Shown: in pieces, positions 23,159-37,214 of the stretch | Layout of the letters: the number at the start of each line of letters is the position of its first letter | Numbering within the stretch: the first letter of the stretch is position 1 | Assembly (NCBI RefSeq): GCF_035222375.1 | Contig: NW_026946363.1 | Coordinates: 6,386,001 to 6,450,000, forward strand | Source: Podospora pseudocomata | Taxonomy: Eukaryota > Ascomycota > Sordariomycetes > Sordariales > Podosporaceae | Direction: 5' to 3' | Length of the DNA: 64,000 bases | Translations under genes and position numbers: made by a program | Notes under the pieces: model-generated | What the model was told of the DNA's origin: nothing | What the model saw: the letters and a program-made list of their open reading frames with translations, nothing else | Databases searched by the model: none

Positions 23159-25499
23159 GTGTGTTCGCTCTCTTCAGAAGATGGAGAATGGGAATTTTTA
23201 GGTAGGTAGGTACCGTATCGCGCACAGTGTGAACCGTGTGAACGGCCACCTCAGCCTGGGGCGTGCCCCTCGGTGCTGGGGGTGGCTTCAAGGGAAGGTG
23301 CCAGTCGGAACTGGGCTTCCCAGGGTTGGCCGCCGTGGTGCCTTCAAGGGACCCTGGAAGATTCGCGCATTACTGGTCCCAGCAACGGAGCTGGTGGCTC
23401 GGAGCGACCAGCGGGTGGGGCATGGGTGCGACTCCTGTTTGGGAGCAGGCGCGGGCCGTCGGGTCCTTGGACAGGCGGTTGATTGGCACAACCTCCAGTG
23501 TTCCCAAGAGCCCCAAGAAAACCCTAGCTCCATCTGCCCCATCTGCCTTCGCGTTGCGTCGTTGATGATGCCACACGTTCCCGCAGCCAATCGTCCTTCC
23601 TTGCTCAAGAACCCGCCCGCGCGGCTGGTCGCACTGGTCGCAGCTGGGCCGCAGGATCTGGGAGCCCAGCAAGAGACCTTTTTCCTCCCCCCCCCACCGG
23701 TGGAACATTTTAGTGTCGTCGTGTGTCTCTTCCATCACACTGGTTTCTACCTGCACTATATGGTATGGTGAACTATGTTCTTCTAGCCATTGCTGTTGCC
23801 TCGAGATCTTGTCATACGTGGTCACATTGCCGGGATATAACGTTTCGGTACCTGCCTCGCCCCTCGATGACATGGCGAGCACCCCAGGCGCTTTGCTTGC
23901 TCTCATATCTCGCATGCTGCGCCGTGCTTCGAGAAGCTCCGAGTTTCAACTGATTGTGCCACATATAGGATGCCTGAGCTACACAAATAATCTCCTCGGG
24001 GGTTGGGGGCCAGTGGTAAGAATTCGAGAGATGTATGGACTGACAGTATTTCAAAGCAGTGGAACGACCGGATCTCTTTCATCTGAGGGAGCCAGCCGCA
24101 ACCTGCAGCATCAGCTCGCCAGGTTTCCCTTCCTCGTCCCTCCATTTCGAGAGGCATTCATGTGCTTTGGTCTGGGCCAATAGGCATTGCGCCAAAACTG
24201 ACAGGCGTACCCCATACTCGGCGGCGGCCTTCCCGGGGGCATGGAGCCCATTCCACCGGTACCAGGCTGCTCACATCGCGCTGAGGCAGTGCACTGGGTA
24301 ACATGTCAAACATGTAGAGGCGTGGCAGATACGCCATCTGATCCCGAGCCGTTGACAAGTCACAACAGGCTTGCCAAGAGAGATGGATAACCTATCAGTG
24401 TCTCGTCAGTTTGAGGCCTGGGCCCAGCACGGAATTCGGTGGGTATTCAGATGAAGCCTGAACGTTGTTTGTGTTTCTTAATCGACCGCAGATGACCGGT
24501 CCAAGAGCTCGATATTTACACCATCTAGCTCCAAGGTTACATTTTCATAGCGCGTGGAACTGTTTTAATTCCGAGGAGAGGAAAACGGGCAGGATGGCTT
24601 CACAAACCTTTGGCAGGGGACTGTACCCGGGAGGGGATGGTACGTACTACAAACTCAGCTGAGGTATTTGTAATACGTTGATGGCTAAAACCTATCACAG
24701 ACACGTTGTCTTCAGACCTGGCGGGACGGTACCTACCATGAAGTATCTTGGACCCCAGTCGGCAGAACAGATCATCTGGTGTTATCCGCAGGGTCGGAGT
24801 GTGGACCGGCCCGTCAGCTGCAGTCATGTCAGAAACAAAGACGGTGCCGGACAATGCGAAAAAGTTTGCTGGGCAGAAGGACCCAGGAGGCTTGACCAGC
24901 CGAACTGCCAAGGACGGCATGTAGCTTGAGTGGTTTGCGGCACATGAGATCCGGCCATGATATCAATCAAAATATCCCGTCTCTCTTTGTTTTGGTGAAA
25001 CAAGGAAACCATGCCCGAGTTTTGCCTACTCTTTGCGTGTAAGAAGACAGCTGGCCGGGACGGTATGGAAGAAGATGCCGGGAGTGTCTGAATAATCGAA
25101 CCACCAGCATCACGAGGTTGCCAGCTATGTGTAAAACTTACGTGAGACTGAAAGGAACCATTTGCAGAAAAGACGAGCTGCCCTACATCCGGCTGCAGAA
25201 AACATCCAGCGTTGATACCAAGCTGTTCTCGGAGGGGATTCGCCGTTCGACCCTTTTCATATCGCACGGGATAAGGCTGGATGTGGACAGTCAGGGCATC
25301 CAGATTGGTCGAGGTGCATGAGCGCCGATTGGGAGTTGGTGGGGTGTCGGCAGCTCGATGGCAGCACGGCAGAACGGCAGGAATATTGAGTGACGGAGGC
25401 GAGTGGGCCTCGCAGATTTCGGGCCCTCCGTCGAGTATTATCGACGACCAAATTGTTTGCAGCGGAGAAAAAGTATTCAAGCAAGGTCGTTTGATAATT

Positions 25500-25870
25500 A
25501 GCTTCGGTTAGGGTGTCATCGGCGGTAACTAAACTTACACAAACAACTAATATTTAACTGTGCGATTAGCGGCAACTGAATCTTTTCACTATTAAAATAA
25601 CTAGCTAAATGAGCACGAGCCTATATTTCTACGTTAATTAATAAAAAAAAAAACTATTGGAAAGCTCTAGAAGTCTTTTAAAAGAGTACCTCTGCTTTGA
25701 AAGTTCTTAAGAGCCAACTAAATGCCTACTTTTTTTTAAAGCTTTTCAGCACTGTAAGCTACTACAAGCTACTATAAACTATAGGCCTATAGGCTTTATA
25801 GACTTTAGCTCAGGGCATTTAGTATCAGTAATACAATTAATACTACAAATGATTAGTATAGTTAGGCACA
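25500..25870. repeat. AT-rich relic block (possible RIP remnant)
   Basis: About 370 nt rich in TA, TAA and TTA with few CpG sites, inside a region of otherwise balanced composition. It contains a perfect 14-bp palindrome CTATAGGCCTATAG at 25779-25792 and repeated AGCTACTA units. This composition is typical of short remnants of repeats mutated by repeat-induced point mutation in Sordariales. No coding remnant or terminal repeat is recognisable, so the origin is inference. Confidence 0.5.
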
Positions 25871-28800
25871 GTCTCACGTATTTCAGTGAAATATCCAGGC
25901 CCTTAGCAGGTAGTTCAGAGGTGGTCAGTGCAACTGGCAAAAGTGGCCCGGGTTTGGCTAAAGTTCTTCAGTTCAGTTTTGGCCAAAAAATGGCAGCTGA
26001 TCACACACCCTCAGCTCCTGCTCTCACTTGCACGTCAGGGCCCACCTCCTTCCTTTTCCCCTCCGAAAGCTATGACTCTGCATTGCACCAATCACAGAAC
26101 AGCACAGGCTAAGAGCACGCCCAGAACGGAAAGAGCTCATGGAGGGCGGGGGATGGGAACACAAGAGACGGAGGCAGGCAGGAGAGTAGGCAACACTGCA
26201 TTTCATTCCTCTGCATCTCACACTCTGACTCGCATGATCGATCTCGCGAAGCAGCGGTCTCGAACAGGGACCAGTACGAGCGGGAAGCAGCAGCATCGAG
26301 CGTCGACAATACCTCCGCCGCGCCATCGCCATCTGGCTGGCTGTCTCTTGGTCTGTCACTGTCTTGAGCCACGCTGTCTCACGGACTTAGCTATCCACCC
26401 CCCCTAACCCCCCTCCCTCACTCTCCCACCCAGACATCAACTGACCCCTCCGCAGCTTCCGGCCGGGCCAAGCACTGCTGATTAAAACTCCCGCTCAGTG
26501 TGTCACTGTCGCCGTGGATCTTTAAGCGAACCGGGCCGACCGCCTCTGCAGCTCCAATACGCGACTTTGCCGCCGCCGTGTCCCGCTTCCTGATCAGATC
26601 TTACCATGGAACACGAGCGCTATGAGGGGGCCCTGTGCCTGCCGCCCCAAGAGCAAAAAAAACCTTTGCCATGGCAAAACACTCACACGGACTAGCCCAC
26701 AGCTACGCTAAGCTAGTGTGCGTGGTATTATCCATGCAGCAGGGATGGCTCCAAGATTTTTCTGCGAATGGCATGCTGTTGGCAAGTAAGCGTCGTGTGT
26801 GGAGGCAACAACAAGAAAACGAGAAGCGATCACGCTGCTGATGAGCAGGACAGATACAGGGTCATATCCCAGGCACCCGAATTGCCGTGGGTGGGGTGGG
26901 AAACAAATAACATGCATGTAACAATGGGACGGGCCAGTGGCAAGGGTGCGGTGTTCCGGCTGGCAAAAGACGGAGGGTGTGATATTGATGGTGGTGGTGA
27001 GGGTGATGGTGGTTTGCTGTTGTAATGGATTGGACTGTCTTGAGAAAGTCCTCGGCGAGCAGCAAGGGGAGATGGGAGAACACAAGGGCCGTTTCTGATG
27101 ACGCGTGAGGAGCTGTTGCTCCCCAGCTTCGAGAAAAAAACGTCCATCGATCCGGAAACGTGTCGGCAGGGTTCGTGCTGGAGATCTATTGGACGTTCCC
27201 GTCCCAGCGTCCAGGACAGTGGGTTGAGTTGGCGGCAATCCAAGTCGGAGACTAGCGAAGCCCGCCCCACTAGAGTGCTGGATCACTCTCGGGCCTGTCC
27301 GCGGGACTCCCAGCTCACAGCTCACAAATGTCACAACCTCACGGCTCTGCCATTGCATTTTCCCGGCCTACCGCCCGTTATGTTGTTGGTGAGTTGTGGG
27401 TCGCGCATCGGCCTTTGTGTCCGCTGCCCGCTGATGACGGACGACAGTTGCAGGTATAGCCATGCGCTAGTATTGTGCTAACATGAGAGGGCCCTCGCAT
27501 GGCATCCTTGCCCCCTCTTCGAGCCAGCCTTCCCGATCGCGGAGCACTGCTCTAATGGACCGATTGCCCCTCTCGTCCGCCTTCACCGTGGACGAGTGAG
27601 AAGAGCCAGAGGGGCTTTCTGCTTCTGTCGACGTGCAGTCAGATCCAGGCCTACAGCTTCTCACATATACCCACTGAGAGTGCGAAGGGACGGACGAACT
27701 CGATGATGAGGTGGGAGTCGTCACGTAGCATCGCCGCGATTCTGAACCTGGACCCCACTGCATCACACCCTCCCGGGCCAAAGGTGATGGTGGAAGATGA
27801 TGCTGGTGTGGTAAGACGGCTTGACACGGGAAACGATAGAATCGAGCACCATATACAACTAACTGGTCATACTTGTTACACCGTCAACTTGTCAACGACC
27901 GGCACTTGTGTCCAGCAACCGAGCCCGACTTTGTTCCAGTGCTGTCGCTGGCAGCCCGCCCTGGGGATGTGAGCTGGCAGGCTGGCAGGGCTTGGTGAAC
28001 GGTGTTTGTGCTGCCCTCATGGCCCAGGAGCCTTGCAGTCTGATTCGACCGATTCATCATCAGGGCGGTGCCAACCGTGCGGGTGGAGCTCCTCGCCGGA
28101 TGTCACGCTAACGAGCGGGTGTGCGAGGGTCGCCCGTGCGTTGCAGTCCCGCGTCGGGTCCTGTGCCAACCCAGAAAAGCCGATGAGCCTTGTAACACGA
28201 CGGGACGGGTGGGCAAACCGTCAGAAACCGCATCAAGAGATGTGTCAACCAGACGATTTCCCCCCCGCCCTCCACCAGAGACGAACGGCGGACAACCGCT
28301 ATTGGCAATCCGTCCCGGGAATCATACACATCTACTCTCCCCTCCAGAAGGACCCTCTTGGCAAGCATACACGACGCACGGAGCAGTCTGGGACAGCCTC
28401 GAGCCTCGGTGATCGGTGGCCGGTGGAGCCAAGGATCGGGTGGATCGAGTGACTGCGGCATAGGGATTCGCGTGCCGCCCGCTCCTCTTTTAGGCTCATC
28501 CCGCTGGCCTTCTTCCGGACCTGGTCTCTGATAGGCCCACCTGAGCCCATACCCTTGCACCATTCTGACCGCAACTGCACGGCGATGGCTTGCTCGAGTA
28601 CGGTACAGTGGAAGTTGCTCAACCTATTGGCCGGTCCTCGATCACGTTCTTTCTAGCCTCAGCTTCCCATTTCCAAGGACGTGGAACCATCAGGGGCCAC
28701 AGCAAGCCAATCCGACATCGTACCTACCATGGGATGAGGCCAAGCATAACTCTTGGTGCGCGGGGGAAACTGAGGCAGGACTCCCTGCCACCCCACCACT

Positions 28801-31800
28801 CCGCGTTGGACGAGTTGCTTCCATATTACCATTCTCACTTGTACACATGTTCGGTTCGCTGCATGCCATCAATGACACGGGGTTTCCGGCCCCCCATTGG
28901 ACAACCGTGGTGGGAGGATGAGCTATTACTGCGCAGCTATCTCGAAATGCGTAAGACGGTGCACGCAAAGGTACTGCGAAAGTCATATAGCTCGCGCACA
29001 CAAGCTGCATGCGGGGGAGAGGTCCGAGATCTCCTGGTCACACCCGCCTCGCTTGTGATGCCCGTTGCTGCGAAGTTTTGCTTTTGTTGTGCGTCGGTTC
29101 GTCGTCATGACAGGCTTTCCAGCACCGCCTCTGCGGTAGAAAGGTGTCGCGATGTTGAGGGAGCGATATCTGAACATACATGGTCACAACCTTGGTACAC
29201 TCCTTCCGCTTCGGTTCTGCACTTCGGTGCTACTGAGCTCGGTTACGGCTTATCCAAGCCGACAAGCATCAGCGCAGTTGGGCGGTGTGCTCAACCAGGG
29301 GGAGCAACTTCAGCCGCGGCCGTGGGCGTGCATTTCGCAGCATTCTCCGCTATGGGCTGCATACGTCCACCGTCAAGATTTGAGTGAGTGCTGGGAATGT
29401 GTATTGAACTGGGTTTGTGCGGGAATATGTTTGGCCAAAGTGATAGCCTTTTTGCGTGTCAATCCCGGCTCACCGGTCCCATCGTCTCGTCAGGCCTGAT
29501 GGGATGTTTGTTGATTCAGGATGAGAGCGGGGGATGATCTCAGGATGGTAATCCTGACAGCGACAATCCAACCTCTTTCCGATGTGGGCTGTGTCCATGT
29601 GAGGGAGAAGAAGCGCCCAGTTTCGGGTTCGGGCGTGTCTTCGGGCATAACCATATATGAGGTCTCGCTTTGCTGCACAAGACATCATGGACTGACGAAA
29701 ACTTGGGGTGACCAAAACAAGCAGAGCATCTGAGAAGAATCCTAGCCCTGCATCTACAGTAGTGGTATCTGGTACCCCCCGCGAATCCCCTTCTCAAAAT
29801 GGGAACAGGCAGCGGCAGCAGGGGGGGACGTCCCGCGGGTCTGTTCCCTCGCCTTGGGTCTTGCACCCCCGTCTCATCTGATGCTTGGCCATTGAAGGGA
29901 GAGAGTGATCAGCAATCTTGCAAAATCGTCACAGCTACTTGTGACAACCGATAACAGTAATTTTCTAGCCAAGCGTTCACTTCGGTCAACCGAATATTGG
30001 TATTGCAAACCAGTCGAAGACGAGTTGCAGGTCTCATCAAGGCTGTACGACAGCAGCAATGCCGATATTTGCAGACACACAGGGCTCGGTCAGTCTTGCA
30101 CACAACTCTAGACAGTATCACAGCAGGAGCTGAAGTCTGTTTGAGCAAACCCCCACAACAGTGACACCTGTCTTGAGCAACGGGTCCATGGAGAGATATT
30201 ATTATCCACCGACATGTCTTGCATGGTTCAAGACACGCGGCATGTTTCTTCTTGGTGGCAGAAACATCCATCAAGCGAGCTGAACTCAAAACGCCTTCAA
30301 ATCCATCCGCTAGTTCCACCCGGGGGGGGCAAATTGAGCCTACCATCTCTTTTCAGCACCACCTCTCGCTTTGGGCCGTATGGACACTAATTCAATGGTA
30401 ACATGACCAAAGGCTCGGTTGGGTCATGTACGATCGAGGACTTATCGCCCGTCATGCCCCTTCATGGCCCCAAGTTCTCAGCTCACGATAGTCTGCCCAG
30501 CTCCATGAAGCAGAATGGCGCGATCGCCAGTTCCTTACGTCCCAGGTCTGCTGCAAGGCAATCTTGCGTGTCTTCATACAAAAGCCGAGCATTCTCTTGT
30601 TGTGCAAGTACTTGGCAGTTCCCATGCCGGCCCAGCGTCCAGTCGACGGGTAGCCAGATCGCCGGCGAGCACGCCAACCATGCTGACCAACTTTCGGAGC
30701 AGTACCAGGGTGTCACCACAGCAGCGCGTGGTGTGTTTCTACTAGGCGTCATTTGGCTCACGTTTTGCTGGACCAACGACTCTTCGGTCAACTTCAACAT
30801 GGCATCAAATATGACTAGTCATTTTCTTCATCGCCTTGTTGCGTTTGGCGGTTCGCCAATCTCCATGTATAGATTCCGGGCGTGGCTTAGCAACTGTTGC
30901 TACTCCAATTCGGCCCTGACATGGATGGGATGGCTGTGAGGTCGTAGATGCATATCCCGTCCGCAGATGGCCTCTTTGACCTCCGTACTGGTCTGACCAC
31001 CTCAGTGTGCTTGACGGGCCAGGTCCTCGCTGGCAGCGGAATGATCCGGAGTGTCCAGTTCGAGCCCTTTCCATACATCCCCTTCGAAGCGAGGCGATGT
31101 CCGAACAATGGCCACGACAAGGTCAGCCAAGGCTAATATTGGTGGGTTATGTCTCCATTCCAGCACTACGAACGTCGTCTGGAAGGGTCAGCTGGCTGAG
31201 AATTGGCCAAGGCGGGCGTGTTTGAAAAACAAATTCATACTCGACAGGTGCATTGTTCGAAACGCTGGCTACGTGGCGAGGGATAGGCAAGGGATCCGTC
31301 GCTTGGGATAGTTTATTTGGCCCAAACACCCGCGGCCCGGGCAAGCGGTCGGACAAATCTCACGATGCGCAGATTGGATCTTGAATAGCTATCAGAACAG
31401 GTGTTCGGGCCCGAATGGCCGCCAACGAGACGCCATTTTAACGCAGCAAAGCGGCACAAAACAACCACTTCGAGAGCGAACGGGCGCCTCGACGTCCAGA
31501 AGCGACGAAAAGGCGGTCAACATTCAAGCAAAAAACTAACAATGAGCCGGACGGCCGAATCCTGATCACATTTGTCTGTCACAAGCAGAGAGAGAACAAT
31601 GGGCCACGACAACAGAAAGTGGTTGGAGTGGTTGTTAGGCGACACCCACCGTGTAGCTGAAAAGGGCTACGATTGGGTATTACGGCTCATTGCTTTTTCC
31701 GTGAAACAACAACAACATACGCAACCCGCACACCCAGACTTGCAGGGGGTCGAGACGAATGAGCGCACAAGATGTCAGTCACGTGAGCAAAAGCTGCTGT

Positions 31801-34800
31801 ACTCCACAGATTCGCTTCCGCGCGAATTTCCGTAAGAGAAAACGGTCCTCGCGTGGGAATGGCTGGAAGGGGGCTTTGCAAATGGAGGGGGACGGGGCCA
31901 CATGCGGAGAGGCCAGGCGCCTCCCTTGCGCACAATCGTGCTCATCGTGATGCCAGGTGCTGGGCGTTCTGGGGGTGTTCAGGGTGTCAAGGTAGCAAAA
32001 GTCCCAGGATGGCCTGTCCAGGAGGGCTTGTTTTGGATCCCCTTGTCTTCGGTGACGGAGTGGCGTGAGTGGCGACCGTGGATAGTCCTTGCTCAGCTGC
32101 TCCGTATCGCCCTTCCCCGAAAATCAGATCTGGGAATGCCCCAGCTCTAGCAATCGCTTGGCAGAAAATGGGAACCTCCATCAGGGCGGGGGCAGTCCGT
32201 AACAGTAACATCCACCCAAGCAACTTGATACCATACACGGACCGAGCGACACCGCCGTTCCTCTCCCCCGTATCGCTTTTTGTTCAAGAGGGGACGAGTC
32301 TCGCGCGCTTGACGAATCGAAGGAACCCAACGAGAGACGATTGTTGGTTGGCGCTCGATGCAGCAACATGTATCCGAATCAAACCCCTTCACCAGCACAC
32401 TCCCCTACATGAGCTAATGCCACCCACCTCACCGAGGCCGCACATCACAGCACACCGCACCCCCAAACCGCCCTCAATACGTGACATCTTTACATGCGAC
32501 GGCACAATCACGGTGAAAAGGCCCCTCCAGGCCAACAGGGCTGTCGAACAAAGGGAGACAGGGCATCCAGGGGGCCCTGTAGAAATCATGTTACACTGAG
32601 GGCCGCGAACTGTACCTTCCCGTTCCGCGCTTCCCGGGTGCCATGTCCGTCATTGCCTCATTCCTGCAGTTCTGCTGTCCCGCTGACGGAGAGGAGAAAG
32701 TCACTGGCACACGGGCAACTGTCGCCCAACAACCCGAAGTGGTCGGAGTTGGGGGGTAATCGTCGGGCTGTCGACACCTTGACCAGACCCAACATCGAAT
32801 CCAGGTGTAGGGCTGAGCGGGAATTTCCTGACCGCTTTTGGTGGAATCGATCAGCATCAGGAAGTTGACACGACCCTTGGCCTCTTGCTCCCCCTCACCC
32901 TTGACTGCCGGCCGGCCGATCTCGCTAGAATCGGTTCTTGTCACAGTGTAAGTGTAAACTTCAGCCAGCCTCCTTCGAGCGGCCGAGGGATTGTTACGAT
33001 ACCTGCCGCCTGCTGCTGCGCGGGCCCTGCAGCAATTGCTGCGGCGATATGACCTGTGGTGGCACAGAGGCACCTAGTCGAGGTGACTTCCTGGATGGAT
33101 AAACACTGCTGATGGTGCAGATGGTCCTGTGCAACCAACCTTTTCAGGCCGCCTCACCACGACCACAGCTCTCCAGAGCTCTTCCTCACCAGGGGTTGGG
33201 GGAGCACACGAGCTTCACACAACCGATGTCATCCGACTCACACAGCCGCCAGGAGACCACTGTGTGCATACAGGTACCTGCGGTGGCACAGGTCACTTTG
33301 GGAGAGGTGATAGCTCGGACGCAGGTTTCTCTCAATCTGGTCATCCGGCAGCCCCTTCGCCGAACCTCCAGTCTCCCGCGCGGCAGGACTTGTTTGGATC
33401 TGACAGGCCGGTCGAAGAGGGGTCTTATACGGCCGTCCCATGTTTTTCGAAACGCCGGCCAGGCTTTTGTAGGATAAAGTTGGGATTTTGCAGCAATGCG
33501 TTGGCAGGCTCCATATATCAACCCACGCACTTCGGTCACGGTTCGGGTGGTTGGAAACCTGTCGGAGAGAGCCTCCCTCTGCTTGTCCACCAGGCTAATG
33601 TGAGATTCGTTTCAGTCATCACCTCTAACGAAGCCGATTGCGCCTCCATCTTGACGCCGGCCCGGATATGACCACCTCCCTCACTGCCTGCGTGGCCCGA
33701 GAGGAAAACCGATAAACCTTGTGTGTTTTGTGGTGACGTTGCGGTCCCCTGCTCCCTCCGATGCCGATGCGGGCAGTGTGGGCAAACAGACGGACGCAGC
33801 GCTCGTGCAACAGGCACAGAGACGCCCTTCCAATGCAGAACCAAAAACCAACTCACAAAGCCGGTCAGCTCGCAATAAAACACTCAATTGGAAACGAATC
33901 CGGACAAACGGCGGTGAGGATGGCGGACCCCCGTATCGCCTACCGGCCGACCATTGCCAACACGGCACCGCATCACACCTCACTCACCTTGGGACCCTCA
34001 CCCCATCAGTCAATCTCGGACCTGCTGGTTGCCCAACGCGCGGAGCTCGGTGCTGTGCGCCCACGGAAAAACATTTCGAATGCTGTTTGGATACTCGCAG
34101 CAAGCATGTCCTGTCCCGCTCCTCTGATGCGGCTTGGTACAGGCAGGCCACCGAAAGCTGGTCGGCTGCCTGCCGGTATATGTCCGCAACATAAAGGGCT
34201 ACATCAAGACATGATGTGTCGTCTTGAAGCTTCCCCGCACCCAAGCAAAGCTGGCTAGCCAACCATCCAACCAGTCCGACAACCATCGGGTCACGGGTCG
34301 ATCGAGTAATGTCTGGCAATCCGGTTTTCTGGGCCGTTTTCTCGTCTTGTTTTGCGGCCCAAACAAACGCCTCATTGACGGGTGCCCCGTTGAAAGCCGT
34401 CCCCGTTGGCAGGAACTGGGGTTGCACCAGGGAAGGGTGCCGCCAGCCAGTGCTGGGTGCAGCGGGTATTATCTAAGTGTGCAGTGACCCGGCTGGAAAA
34501 AAAGTGAGATCTGACACTTCCGCCCGGGGACGGGTACGGGCGGGAGACACAGGGAGAGCAGGTACATCATCAGCATGGGTGTCCTAACTGTTCTCAGGAG
34601 CCCAAAGAGATGGAGCAGGTTGTGATGAGTATCACACAGCATACGCATGTGGAGGTGGGTAAAACTCCCGTGCCACGGTCACTTTTTGCTCCCCTCCTCA
34701 TGATGATGATCTGATGGGTTGCTTTCTCTCTCCCCTCCCTCCCCTCCACGCAGTCACAGGGTCCGAAGAGGGCTCGCACCTTTTTCCTTCTTGATACCAC

Positions 34801-35709
34801 CGCCCACCACCCTCTTCACGAAGCGTGCTTCCTTAGCTTTGTGGCCCTGCCCTTCCCTTCCACCACAACCCCGCTTACCGACATCAGGTTGCAGGAAGCC
34901 CGCCGCAGCCCGCTTGCCGGTCTGTTTTTGCCTGGCTGTGCATCAAGCACCATGGCACGACAGCAAAAGGCGACCAAGGTGCAGCAAGGCAGCGGCGCGT
35001 GAGGGATTTGCCTCGGTTCTGTGGCTTTTTTTTATCATATGAACTTGCAGTTGATCAAGGCAGGAAGATGGGCGGAAGAGATGGTGAAAGAGAGAGAGAA
35101 ACGCGGGGCAGCTATCCGTGGTAAGACAGGGTAGGTAATCTATGAGACTGGTCTGGACTGAGATTGATGTTTCGCCGGGCACCACCACCGTGAACCAAAC
35201 CCCGGGCTGAGCCGAAGGTTGGTACTTGGGTAACTATACGGCCTGGGGACTTATCCATCTGATATTAGATTGTTACGCCGTGGATTAAATTACAATGCAG
35301 CAGTCGTCATATGAGGTCTAGACAGGATTAAGGGGTGTGCGTGCTGTGCGTGGTGGGCGTCACCACACCCTCTCGTGAGGACAAGAAAGAAACTAAACGG
35401 TTTGATCTACTCGATTGTTTATGCGCGCGGGAAGATCAGATGGCTGTGGAGGATTCATGCCTGCCTTGGCTTTGTTTCGTGACGTCCCCTTTTGTCGTCT
35501 TCTCTTCCCCACACCGGCCGGCAGTTTTTATCACGCAAGGGCTCGTTTTGCTTTCTTCCAAGTTCTTGGACCAAGCAAGGGACACTTGTGGCGGACCAAC
35601 GCGAGGGGGGAAAGGGGGAAAGATCGTCGTTTGTTTGGAAATGCAGGTGATCGTTTTTGGTGGTGGATGATGTCTGGGACGCTAGCGAGTTATGTGTTTA
35701 TCCTATTGT

Positions 35710-35760
35710 TGGTGGTGGTGGAGTGGTGGAGTGGTGGTGGTGGTGGTGGTGGTGGTGGTG
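35710..35760. repeat. (TGG)n repeat
   Basis: TGG repeat with two GGAG interruptions near its 5' end, about 50 nt, in non-coding sequence. Confidence 0.9.
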
Positions 35761-36135
35761 ACTCCTGGAGAGGAGAGGGGGTGTATTTACCGACCTAGCA
35801 GGGGGCGTGGGAAAGGTCTTGTCTTTTTTCTTCTGTCTCGCTGTTGTCTTGGAGTGTTGTGATGTTGTTTCTGATAACCAAAACATGAAATCTGGGGGGG
35901 GGCAAGCAAAAAGAAATTATGATGCAGTGAACCAGACAATGACTGATCAATGGGAGCTGATGTGTGTGTTGTGTTGTTGCTTAAGCGAGGCAACAAAGGG
36001 ATGAAAGAATGTCTCTGTCGGACCCAAAAATATATTTCATGATGTCTTGTCTTGGGGACATACGATGGTGCTTTTGCTCTGGGTGGACGGTATATGGCAT
36101 TCCAAGAGGAGATGTGTTCTGGACTCATCAGCACA

Positions 36136-36205
36136 CCACACCAGACCACACCACACCACACCACATCACACCACACTACACCACACTACACCAAACCAAA
36201 CCACC
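36136..36205. repeat. (CCACA)n repeat with variants
   Basis: About fourteen imperfect five-base CCACA/CTACA/CAAAC units, in the gene desert. Confidence 0.85.
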
Positions 36206-36623
36206 ATACCATTCTTCCTCCCTTTGTCAATGATGGACATTTTTGATGTGAAGAGGGTACAAACAAGCAGAGCGGACGGGCAGGCAACTTGGTTGGTTTT
36301 GGGATTTGGGGGTGGTGCTTGCTGCTCCGTCCCGCTCCGTCCCGTTTGGCGGCGGGCTTGAGCGTCGGGGCGATTCCATAGGGTGGGGGCTTACGGATAC
36401 AGGGCACTGTGTGTAATTTTGGTGGAAGGGGGCAGTGTACGGTTTGATACGCAGGCAGAGACGCTGCCTAATGGGGTAAGAGTGGGCTTGTTTAAGATTA
36501 ATTACACACGATTTCACGCTGAGGGCAGCGAAATACAGTCTTGTAACGGTCGGGTTGATTGACCATCAGGGAGGTCCGTCTTTGAAAGATTGGTCATCAT
36601 CAGCGTTGGCCTCTGAGTGTGTT

Positions 36624-36650
36624 GACGACGACGACGACGACGACGACGAC
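36624..36650. repeat. (GAC)n trinucleotide repeat
   Basis: Nine consecutive GAC units, in apparently non-coding sequence about 0.6 kb upstream of the methyltransferase gene. Confidence 0.9.
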
Positions 36651-37214
36651 AACAGAGTGAAAACAATCAAAGCTGTCGCAGAGTTGTTGGAGAGGCTAAG
36701 GGAAACTCGCCGGGGTATTTGAATTGTGAGTAGATATTCACAGTCATTTGAGTTTGCTAGCGTGAGGGTTGAGGTGAATATGTGCCCGATATGTTTCCGG
36801 AGAAGAGGGAAGATGTGCGTATTTAAATGTCCAGAGTGGAAGGACAAAGAGATCACAAGAGTTCCTGACGTGTAGAGATATTTCATTATCAGATTTCGCA
36901 CTTTCTGATTTGATTAGGTATGTGGTGTTGGATTGTGAAGTTGAGGTTGGATTCAAGGTTGGAACTTTCGACAGCCACAAGGAAGCTCTCGCTGGGTTGG
37001 ATCACAACTTGCTTCTACGACTATCACTGATGAAAATCACTAACCAGAAATCAATCAATGGGCGGGAATCCAGATGCTAACGAGAATGCTTTCCCAGATA
37101 TTTGTACTCCATCACCACGACCGGCCCGTCAGCACCGTTCAACCATCCATATCACTGACCTGCTGATCACGTAGCCAGCTGGCTCTCCTCAGCCGAAACC
37201 CTCACCATCTCAAC

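Larger units (their letters stand above)
20759..37214. other. gene desert, upstream side of the zinc-cluster gene
   Basis: About 16.5 kb without a supportable gene. Open frames up to 265 codons occur (for example 28590-29387 plus and 24824-25480 minus), but their translations have no domain, biased composition or splice context. The stretch 20759-23100 next to the zinc-cluster start is the best candidate for its promoter and leader. It holds a GA/GT-rich microsatellite (21665-21787) and an 8-nt tandem repeat (23111-23158). Other content: an AT-rich block at 25500-25870, TGG repeats at 35710-35760, CCACA repeats at 36136-36205 and GAC repeats at 36624-36650. The last 250 bp before 37215 is the methyltransferase promoter. 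Confidence 0.55.

Noticed and set aside
24824-25480. 218-codon open frame on minus strand
   Set aside because: No family resemblance, no nearby splice or promoter context, and it runs toward the AT-rich relic.
26708-27358. 216-codon open frame on minus strand
   Set aside because: No domain; the sequence is overlapped by other frames of similar length on the same strand.
28590-29387. 265-codon open frame on plus strand in the gene desert
   Set aside because: The translation has no recognisable domain, and overlapping frames are nearly as long; likely chance in GC-balanced DNA.
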